The position numbers were made by a program, and so were the translations under genes. A stretch of 64,000 nt of DNA from Phoronis australis (Eukaryota; Phoronida; Phoronidae): assembly GCA_002633005.1 (NCBI GenBank), contig NMRA01000438.1, forward strand, positions 193,576 through 257,575, written 5' to 3'. Shown one piece after another: positions 55,201 through 61,562 of the stretch (positions within the stretch are counted from its first letter, which is position 1; the number at the start of each line of letters is the position of its first letter). The notes beneath the pieces are model-generated. The model saw only the letters and a program-made list of their open reading frames with translations, ran no database searches and was not told the DNA's origin.

Positions 55201-58200
55201 GAGTTCATTTACCAGAAAATAGAGATCTTTATAATTAAGATGTTATTGATCAAATTTGACGGTCTTTAACCATGTTCAAGATCAACTCTGGATATTTCTA
55301 GAACTCTGCAGTGCCATAAGCTCGGCTTTCTCATCGGAGTTAGTCCGCACCAGTTGACTGTTAGAGTGGTAACCTACCATCTCAAATTATCGTTTTTTCT
55401 CATTTGACTGGAATAACATTCCGCTGGCTTAACTTTAAAGCTTCGTTGTACTTAAAGCACAAGATGTCGCTAGGAGTCCAACAAAAATGTACCTTGAATC
55501 ACTGACTTGAACCTCAAATGCTGATCAAAACCACGCTTTCATGACAGTAATTCATTTTTCGAGCCTACTAACTTAGTTGTTGTCCTTAAATTTAGACTGG
55601 ACTTAGCCACCTTTCACGTTGGGTCTAGAATTCTTGTGATTAAAAAAGAATGTTAGTCCAATTGGTTGGTCCCATGATCTAAATCTTGAAGGCGAAGAGT
55701 TGATGTTTTGGGGAGTGCCGTCAGTATGAAAAGTGCTATGTCATTGTGTCGCCATACCAAATAAGGAGACGTGCTTTGCCTTGTGTGAGAAAAATCGACG
55801 AAAAGCGGAGCAGTTGACAGTCCTTTTTTTAAATTAGAAACTAAAAGAAAATGCTTTCAAATTGATACGAACAGAACTTATAAATCTTTATGAACTTTTA
55901 ACCCTAAAAATTCCTGGTATACAGGTTGAATTCTGTTTCAGTGGCAGAGAACCACTTTGAATATTGAAATTAAGTCCATTTATCGCATTCCTGAGGCCTC
56001 TAAGCAATCCGATATTTTTTCATATTTTTCTCGACTTCGTCAATTCCACTGAATTTGAATTTAGGAACATGAATTCTTGAAAAAAGCTCTGTGGATTTTA
56101 CTGAAACTTTAATTTTAATTATTAAATTTTATTGATAGATCTCAAAAACATAGAGTTTTCATTTTCAACACCTAGTTTTCGTGTACTGTGAGACTGCACT
56201 TTTTTTACAAAAATGCCTTACATCTTACGAGTAATTTGGCATACAAATCAAACTAAATGACAATCAAAAAATCTTTACAGCATTTTTGAGTTAAATTGTT
56301 AAAGTTTTGATTTAAAAAGGGTTGCATTGAAATCGACTGGGGTTATTTTGTTATGAATGAACATTTCTCAAATTTAGACTTAAAAGGGTGGTAATATAAT
56401 GATAACAATGGCACATATTCCTGACTTTTTTCTTTTGAAAAATATTTACTTTTTACCAGTTGACAATGCCCGTTTCGTGATATATTTGGTAAAAATGAAG
56501 GTCACTAAATACAGATAACCTAGGCGGTGTCCTCTTTGTGATGTCACTATTTGAATTTCAGTGTCCCAAATTTTAGAGATTGTTCAATACTGGGAATTTC
56601 TACTGTAATAATTGTTAGCCAAGACTCATAACAGACAAAATGGCATTTAATGGATGCTATTGTCATCCTTATAACTGGCTATTATTTAATTGTTCATGTC
56701 AATAGTAATCTGACAATGTGACTTGGTTTTCCGCATGACAGCACAGCTCTTGCAAAATTCCTAGACATGGTTTAATAGAGTGCAAGCTGATCCAGATGAG
56801 GGGAACTGTGGGGAATTTGCCGGAAATTAGTTGAATAAAAGTAGAAAGATTAATATTCACTCATGGACGCCAGTTATATCTAGGTTTTAATTAAGTTTAA
56901 ATATAATGATCATAAATTCGAAAGATGTCGTCACCGCGTGCAAACAGAGATAAAGGATGTAGCAGGTAAATTGCCATATTCTGCACGCCTGCTCTTCTTG
57001 ACCGTGAGGTAAGTTTATATTGATTATACAACGGTGGCACTGTGGGCACCGTGATCTTTTGTTCTTCAGAACCGGCGGGAAGGGGTGAAATGTCAAACAT
57101 CCCACATAAAGACCATGGATATTGATCCAACTATTATCCCACTTCTTGAATCGGCATTGTAGCCCATACATGGTACAGCAGTAATACTTATATGTACTAT
57201 AAAAATATAAAGTATTCAAATGACAGATACTAACAGGTGAATCTCCAAAGGAGTGAGTATCCGGAGGTATGCTGCTAATCCGTACCTCACGACATAGGAG
57301 AGCGATCAATGTGGAAGGCGAGAATTGTTTGAGTTTTATAATGTTTGTATCAGAGCCTGAGTGCAAAATAAAGCACAACTTTAAATGCTCACGAGTACAA
57401 ATCGTGATTCTATGCATTTTTGGAAAAAGGTTGTTCATAATATGATAATTTTGCGACTCAAGACCGGCCTGACCCTGGTCCCAATCTTCATGACGTTTTA
57501 AACCCCCCCCCAGGGGTTAAAACCATTTTGGCGCATGCGCAGCTATCAAACCTCGGGATTCAGACCAATCGAGGATATGGTGGAACTTTCACTATTTTCA
57601 TCGTGGCATCAGAAAGTGTAATGTACAGTAATGCTGATGAGGTAATACTTATCTCTCGCATACCGTGAAATGGCCATTTTGCAATTGATCAACGACAAAA
57701 TGAAATAGGTCTTGTCAATGGTAAAAAGGGTACTCGTAGTTGGTAGAGTGTTCTGTGCTTTTAATGTAGTGGGATGTTTCCCTTCATATTTTAAAGTTCT
57801 TTGCAATGCCCCCGTTGTGCAGTTACAAAGGGTATTCAAGTGATTCACACAAAACTTAAATAATGTCTCAAAAATGTTCATGAATGAAGGAAATTGCATT
57901 TCCCCCTGTCAATCAGTCTTGCACAACTGAGAATTGGGAATTAAGTAAAGAGGAAGCAACTTTTGAGTTTGCACAGAGGATGTTTCCTGTTAGGTCAGCA
58001 TTGTGAACAAGTGTAAGAAGATATTAATTGCCAGTCATTTTCATCTGAAGTGGCTGGAGGAGAACTGACTTCAGTCATGACAGAGGTCACACTAAGTCAT
58101 TCTTTTACACTTTGGACAGGTTGTAACTGTAGACAACCAGTTTCCACATATTCTGTTAGTTGTGATTGTTTTTGCGTTGCGTTATTGAAAAGCCAAAGCG

Positions 58201-61200
58201 TGATATATACATTTTTAGAAACGGGCATTTTTTTCTGTTCCTGTAAAATGCTTGTGGATTTTGCCGCATATGCTTCCCGTGACCTACTAATAAATCCATG
58301 TTTTTCGATGAAAGACTTTACAAATTGGTTTTAACCAGTCCTTGATCACATGCGAATTGAGGTTTCTACACTTGGAAGCAGCCTCAGTGTCTGGACCTCA
58401 ACCCTTGTGTAATAACCCTGGCCTGCAATCATAAACACAGTCAGCTCTTTATAATCCTGGAAGTCACCTCTTATTTGAGTTCAAAACATTAGTTGAGCCC
58501 CCCCTCCCACCAAGCCAATGTCGTAACTGTAAGTTGAGCCTTGGAAAGTTGTTCTTTGTGGAATGCAGATTCATAGCATGTTTTAAAATTAAAATTTGAA
58601 ATGGTGAATTATTTGCCATTCAAGTGTCCCTTTTTGCCAAGTGTGTGATAGGTCAACGGAGGGTGTTTTTAGAAGCCTACCAAACATGCGGTGCCATACG
58701 TCCATTAAATTCTCAGCACAGTCTGTCCCACTGGATTCAGATGAACAATGTTGAAAACAATGGTGAAGTAGTAACAGTTGAAACTCACACACCAGTCCAG
58801 ATTGTGCGGGAAGAATTTGGGGGTGGGGTTCCATCTGTGGTGCTCCTGTTGTTTGGCTTGTGTCTCCCCAGGGAGAATTTTATGCAGATTACGTGCTTAG
58901 AGCGTGTAACACGTGGCAAAAATGTGTAATCCGTATAAGAAATGTGTAATTCGTGTACTGAACATGTCGCCTGTAAAATCTGTCACACTAACATGGAAAC
59001 CATCTAATGGTAACCATGAAAAACATGTCACACTACATGACAGGGCAGTTTTTGCAACATCTGGGGTCATCACTGAGATTACTTGTGGATGTGCAATTTG
59101 ATTGGATGAGGCAGCACACCTCAAGAATCTTGCATCTGACACTTGCTGATCTGAATTCAATGCATTTTGAGGCTCGTTTTCAATGAAATTTGTACAGTTT
59201 TATTTGTCACCAAGTTACAAGTGATGTCAATGGATGAGCTGATAAACATCCCACAATGCATTTGAGAAGCATCAGCAGTGTCGTAGATAAAATAATCCCA
59301 TGCATTGAAAAATGCGTTCTTGTACTCTTGGTAATAGTGACTGCTACTAGTTTCTTCAAGCGGACTAGGCTCATTGAATGCTATTATGTTCTTCAGGGGG
59401 ACCAGGCTCATTGAATGCTATTATTTTCTTCAGGGGGACCAGGCTCGTTCAAAGGAAGGGTTGTAGATGACTTGGTCCAGGCTTATAACTTCACGTACCT
59501 CAATGCAGAAAGTCTCGTATTGGATCATCTGCCGCAGCGTTTACACCTGGCGTCCTCTACTGGCAGGATTGTGGATCTCATACAGTTTTTAAACGTCAGT
59601 ATTCTGTGATCATACTACTTTTCATGATTCAGTATTACGTTCTGTATAAAACTGATTTCAACAGATTTGAGTGGGTTGTAGACGGTAGGAACACCGGTGT
59701 TTTTTTTCCTGCATGTGTAAATTTGCATTACAACATTTTGACATGATTTCTCATTAACTGATTACTAAAAACATCATGCATGGCTTAGAAGGTCACTTGT
59801 ATTAGATTTCAAATTGTGTACAGTTAAGGTAAAAATTGATCAATACATAGGTCAGAAATAAATTCAACTTGAAGTTAAGTCACCACTGTCAGTGATATTA
59901 CGAACTAAATTAAACACAGTTTTATGTTGCAGTCACTGCATGCTGCTTATGGACAATTTGCACAAAATAACTGTGCATTGACTTGTATGCTGTAGTTTTA
60001 CTGTGTATTCAGCACTGTCCCTAATGCTTCACTTATTTAGCATACATTATGGCTGACGTCCAATTCTGCATTGTTGAATTTCTCCCCAAAGGTTAAGAAG
60101 ATTTTATTCAACTGCTGACATTGTTTGCAGTGTGGGTATATTGTAAAACAACATAAAAGATTCTAATTATTGCAGCAAGGTTGAAAATTAGTAATTATGC
60201 TTGTGAAAAATTGGAGGAGGCAGACTGTGGCTTAGTGCCTGGTGATAGGTAATTCCGTGTGCCCGCTTTCTTTACTCAAGGTCGTGGGTTTGCCGTCTCG
60301 CTGGGTCACACTGCTAGACCCTTGAGTCAGGTTTCTAACTCCTCATCTCGGTTTTAACTATATAATAAGGCACAAAAATGGTTCCAGGTGATCAGTGCAA
60401 TGGGCCCACATGCGCGGCCTGCAATTTTTTACTCCAAGTGGACAATTGTCATAGCAAACTGTACTGAAGAATAAGCTTATTGTAAAATCGACCTTTCTCA
60501 ACGGAGCGGAGCTTGCGATCGGTCAATACTTCAGGTCACGATGTGTGTGGTGATGATATCGTCATTTGCCTTGTATTTCAGGATGATGACAGCTGCCTTT
60601 CTTTAGAGTGGCTGTTTCAAATCTTGTCGAATCGCATTGACCGCAAGCCTGGTGCATCTTATCTGATTGACGTGGTTACTAACCTGAGGGTCTTCCTCCG
60701 CTCTAAGTCACTTAACAAAGGCCATGCCGCATGTCTTCAGAGGTTTGAAGAAAAGGTAAAAATGAGTCTTGCTCGTTTATGCAGCAGCCGTAATTGGCAG
60801 TTGCTGTCTGGAACCAACCACCTCTGAATTGTTGATTTTATTTTTTTTCCGTGTAGCAAAATTGACTTATCGCAAGCTCTACCCCTTGACAAACAAACAG
60901 TAAGTTTTACCTGACAACGTGCTGTTTGTCGGTTAAAAATGCAGGTTGGAAGCGATGGTGTGTGAAGAATGCTGCATTCTGATTGGTCAGTTAAGCCATC
61001 CCTCAAAATCCTGGCGATAGGTCAATAGCTGTGTTGTCAACAGTGCACCCGGTTATAACTTTCAAAAAGATAACTGAAGATGTTTATACTGCCTTATTTT
61101 TGCAGTATTACACAATGTGCATTATGTAGATGACTGTGTATATTATATACTCTGCTTTGAAATGAAGGTTTAAGGAATTATAGTTTTACATGTGGGCCAA

Positions 61201-61375
61201 AGACATGTCTTGCTTTCAGTACCCGGTACTGTTCGCCATTAACTTGGCCATTCCCAAGGACAAGGTCATTCTGAACGTAGCCAGTCATTGTGCACAGACC
61301 ACTAGTGGGCACTCTGGATGCGTGGATAGGGAGAGCCAGAGCCAGAGTGATGAGGTCGACCTGTCTAAAACACAG
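34098..61375 (+). CDS. Divergent adenylate-kinase-like P-loop protein, N-myristoylated; 3' end outside the window
   Basis: Four exons join in phase: 34098-34254, 59434-59594, 60582-60755 and 61220-61375, giving at least 216 residues. MGNGCAKIKK at the start has Gly2 for myristoylation, Cys5 for possible palmitoylation and a lysine cluster, like membrane-bound AK1-beta. Residues 48-60 read IVFIFGGPGSFKG: the adenylate kinase strand and P-loop, but with Phe58 where GxPGxGKG has Gly. AYNFTYLNAESL follows where STGDLLR-type AMP-binding residues would be; Thr, Asp and Arg of that motif are absent. YLIDVVTNLR (133-142) stands for LIDG(F/Y)PR and keeps Leu, Ile, Asp and Arg. FEEKYPVLFAINLAIPKD continues the core. 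Activity may be lost or altered. The lid region is not visible. No orthologue name is assigned. Unusual: intron 1 is 25,179 bases. Confidence 0.82.
34350..34520. repeat. Possible MITE with GGATC-CC(C)CTG ends
   Basis: GGCGGATCCAGGGGGG at the left and GGATCTACCCCTGT at the right are roughly inverted (ACAGGGGTAGATCC against GGCGGATCCAGG). A similar head, CAACAGGGGCAGATCTAGG, occurs at 51317. Such CAGGGGCGGATC ends are common on hAT-like MITEs. The termini are imperfect and no target duplication was found. Confidence 0.35.
34521..38966. other. Intron 1 of the kinase-like gene, first part: no gene seen
   Basis: Only short frames without recognisable families occur. 37885-37950 is a partial reverse copy of the MITE-like repeat at 15310. 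37560-37640 and 38320-38360 share GGTGACCTC and TTTGTTTGGTGA words with each other and with 3200-3480. One N is at 38795. Confidence 0.4.
37885..37950 (-). repeat. MITE-like dispersed repeat, partial copy C
   Basis: Reverse complement of GAGTAACGCTA, GCTAAAAAGCAAGACTTC and ATTACGTGAGATA, matching the left half of 15310-15440. The inverted termini are missing. Confidence 0.5.
38990..39160 (-). pseudogene. LINE reverse-transcriptase C-terminal remnant
   Basis: The minus-strand reading contains HQHRTTLFSKHFMVGSIRKW followed by NQLATKRQ, which resembles the TRT...F.PRTIR.WN.LP tail after the thumb of CR1/jockey-type LINE polymerases. Upstream frames are interrupted by stops, so it is a dead fragment. 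Confidence 0.45.
40150..40575. repeat. Inverted-repeat-rich element with GACACGG words
   Basis: AAGTTGACACGG (40181-40192) is the exact inverse of CCGTGTCAACTT (40269-40280). GACACGGAGCAAATTGA (from 40247) is the near inverse of TCAATTTGCGCCGTGTC (40515-40531). GTGT(C/A)TAAACG/CAG words occur at 40231, 40342 and 40554. The layout suggests a foldback or MITE element with nested arms. Ends are not defined. Confidence 0.55.
43110..43560. repeat. Degenerate tandem array of ~80-100-base units
   Basis: Each unit has a (T/C)GCG(T/C)T(T/G)(T/C)(C/T)-rich start, a TTTCTCAATA or TATCCCACTT stretch, a GGC(T/G)(T/G)GCGTTG-like word and a CAAAAACCGTTC-like end. Four or five units can be traced by eye. 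It lies inside the 42846-47149 element, near its left end. Confidence 0.5.
45910..46039. repeat. MITE-like dispersed repeat, copy B
   Basis: Shares GCTAAAAAGCAAGA, AAATTACGTGA and the end GACAGCTACTGAACTCTACCC with 15310-15440. The left terminal GGGTAGAGTT is lost. Nested in the 42846-47149 element. Confidence 0.6.
47150..49821. other. Intron DNA without recognisable content
   Basis: AT-rich, with poly-T and poly-A runs near 48085-48175. Short frames only. Confidence 0.4.
49822..50880 (-). pseudogene. LINE reverse-transcriptase remnant (3' part)
   Basis: On the minus strand, 50800 down to 50471 reads SWTKAIKALSSQANKAASTI, then PPSIAFHLFNKTVYPSLCYG and AEIWGF, which is the thumb-to-C-terminal part of a non-LTR (RTE/jockey-like) reverse transcriptase. 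The out-of-frame stretch upstream to 50880 still encodes ADGILQIIEQASKLEEN and KVVIF-like residues. At 50043-49900 a frame reads RGRHTNIPYENRLCELRNSG, then AEDEYHLVLVCS, the C-terminal zinc-knuckle-like end of such elements. Frames are broken, so it is inactive. Domain order shows minus-strand orientation. Confidence 0.75.
50881..52170. other. Intron DNA; possible MITE head at 51317
   Basis: CAACAGGGGCAGATCTAGG at 51317 resembles heads of GGGGCGGATC-type MITEs, and GGGATTCCGCCTGTG near 51415 might be the other end. No gene is recognisable. Confidence 0.3.
52171..53559. mobile_element. TIR-bounded 1.39 kb element carrying a decayed HIRAN-like reading frame
   Basis: Left end TACTGTATTCGCCGTAATAA(CCGCCC) at 52171-52196 pairs with the inverse of 53535-53559, which reads TACCGTATTCACGTAATAA(CAGCCC): three mismatches and one gap in 26. 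GCGC-rich words (AAGCGCCC) follow on both sides. The outer TA may be the target duplication. This GTATTC-CGTAATAA-GCCC end type is one I recall from many marine invertebrate repeats. The interior has a 97-codon minus frame (52301-52594) described separately. No transposase was found, so it is probably non-autonomous. Confidence 0.65.
52301..52594 (-). pseudogene. Decayed HIRAN-like orphan reading frame inside the TIR element
   Basis: The frame begins HGFHVYKKIWIPVESGKYLQ, continues VDKYTKSVLKGQTIGPHKIS, then TFVFVLRHGGSLKCITTAKY, and ends in a LQILRTMIFSGLSNIIDKL tail. I recall a family, common in cnidarian, echinoderm and hemichordate predictions, with H.Y...W.P..GE.L.C..E..N..D.YAVAV.K....VGH.P...S....FLRHGG.I.C.VTG, which itself looks like the HIRAN pattern (REP.N.YD..AV.V....VG). 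Here the E..N..D segment is shortened and VGH.P is altered, so the copy is decayed though still open. The assignment is from memory of the pattern. Its role in these elements is unknown. Confidence 0.5.
53740..53945. repeat. AT-rich low-complexity tract
   Basis: Runs of AATAAATAAGTAAATGATAA-type sequence. The 66-codon minus frame over it is Leu/Ile/Phe/Tyr only because of this composition. Confidence 0.85.
54552..54937. repeat. Minisatellite of 16- and 18-base units (GTCTCCCATGTAAATGTT)
   Basis: About 22 units. The 18-base form is GTCTCCCATGTAAATGTT and a 16-base form is GTCTCCCATGTATGCT; the two alternate in the left half, while the 18-base form dominates the right half. The 18-base period keeps frames open, producing MGDNIY repeats on one strand and SHVNVV or LPCKCC repeats on the other. 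It lies in intron 1 of the kinase-like gene. Confidence 0.95.
55002..55015. promoter_or_regulatory. RFX X-box-like motif
   Basis: ATTACCGTGGCAAC fits the X-box pattern RYYNYY-N(1-3)-RRNRAC with a two-base spacer. RFX factors control ciliary genes. The site is deep in intron 1 of the kinase-like gene, so any role is speculative. Confidence 0.3.
55016..56886. other. Intron DNA without recognisable content
   Basis: No frame, repeat or motif worth reporting was seen. Confidence 0.4.
56887..57438 (-). CDS. Unexplained 183-codon open frame, intronic
   Basis: This is the longest open frame in the window not caused by N and not a known exon. It is cysteine- and histidine-rich with a CPQCHRC word near the C-terminal third and a hydrophobic tail. 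I recognise no family. A second minus frame of 77 codons overlaps it at 56897-57130, so composition alone may keep stops away. An NRF1-like palindrome lies about 90 bases upstream of its ATG. It could be a chance frame, a decayed transposon gene or a small nested gene. I favour chance. Confidence 0.2.
   Translation of the reverse strand: MNNLFPKMHRITICTREHLKLCFILHSGSDTNIIKLKQFSPSTLIALLCREVRISSIPPDTHSFGDSPVSICHLNTLYFYSTYKYYCCTMYGLQCRFKKWDNSWINIHGLYVGCLTFHPFPPVLKNKRSRCPQCHRCIININLPHGQEEQACRIWQFTCYILYLCLHAVTTSFEFMIIIFKLN
57531..57541. promoter_or_regulatory. NRF1-like palindrome GCGCATGCGCA with nearby CRE half-site
   Basis: ATTTTGGCGCATGCGCAG matches the NRF1 consensus except at its first base. 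TGACGT, a CRE half-site, lies 40 bases to the left (57491). It sits about 1.9 kb before exon 2 of the kinase-like gene and just upstream of the minus-strand open frame at 56887-57438, so it could mark an internal promoter in either direction. Confidence 0.35.
57542..59350. other. Last part of intron 1 of the kinase-like gene
   Basis: The frames of 80-100 codons at 58050-58334, 58589-58929 and 58897-59160 show no family and overlap each other on both strands. Nothing is supported. Confidence 0.35.
59352..59442 (+). repeat. Tandemly multiplied 3' splice site, 37-base period
   Basis: The unit TTCTTCAGGGGGACCAGGCTC with the following ATTGAATGCTATTATT occurs at 59389 and 59426, and in degenerate form (TTCTTCAAGCGGACTAGGCTC) at 59352. 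Each good copy contains a complete acceptor (TTCTTCAG) plus the first P-loop codons (GG GGA CCA GGC TC). Only the last copy continues in frame into the P-loop exon. Confidence 0.9.
59434..59594 (+). CDS. Kinase-like gene, exon 2 with P-loop (residues 53-106)
   Basis: Acceptor TATTTTCTTCAG, donor GTCAGT (weaker than usual), exit phase 0. It encodes GGPGSFKGRVVDDLVQAYNF, then LNAESLVLDHLPQRL and VDLIQFLN. If the donor is not used the frame stops four codons later. Confidence 0.88.
60221..60424 (+). repeat. tRNA-derived SINE, copy 2
   Basis: Same family as 31808-31975: CTGTGGCTTAGTG, GTGATAGGTAAT, CTTTCTTTACTCAAGGTCGTGG, a decayed B box GGTTTGCCGTCTC, TGGGTCACACTGCTAGACCC, and the shared tail AAAATGGTTCCAGGTGATCA with GGGCCCACATGCGCGGCCTG. 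It is longer than copy 1 in the middle. Lies in intron 2 of the kinase-like gene. Confidence 0.75.
60582..60755 (+). CDS. Kinase-like gene, exon 3 (residues 107-164)
   Basis: Acceptor TTGTATTTCAG, donor GTAAAA, phase 0 at both ends. It encodes LSLEWLFQILSNRIDRKPGA, then SYLIDVVTNLRVFLRSKSL. The YLID...R segment corresponds to LIDG(F/Y)PR of adenylate kinases. Confidence 0.88.
61220..61375 (+). CDS. Kinase-like gene, exon 4 (residues 165-216); last exon in the window
   Basis: Acceptor CTTGCTTTCAG, donor GTGAGT, phase 0. It encodes YPVLFAINLAIPKDKVILNV, then a serine- and glutamine-rich acidic stretch (ESQSQSDEVDLSKTQ). The lid and remaining core must lie to the right of the window. Confidence 0.85.
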
Positions 61376-61466
61376 GTGAGTTGTTAGTAATAGTCAGTTT
61401 GATTGAATGTATTAGAATTATTGTAAACAATGCTTTTGCTGTTAGCAAACAGTCATTTAATAATCA

Positions 61467-61562
61467 GTTCATTAATTTTTATGAATGATTTATTTTCTCA
61501 ATCTTGTTCTGTAAGTTCATTAATTTTTATGAATGATTTGTTTTCTCAATCTTGTTCTGTAG
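61467..61562. repeat. 48-base tandem duplication
   Basis: GTTCATTAATTTTTATGAAT followed by GATTTATTTTCTCAATCTTG occurs at 61467 and 61515 with about one mismatch. It lies in intron 4 of the kinase-like gene. Confidence 0.9.

Noticed and set aside
58589-58929. Overlapping 81- and 101-codon frames on opposite strands
   Set aside because: No family, no splice support, mutually overlapping; likely chance.
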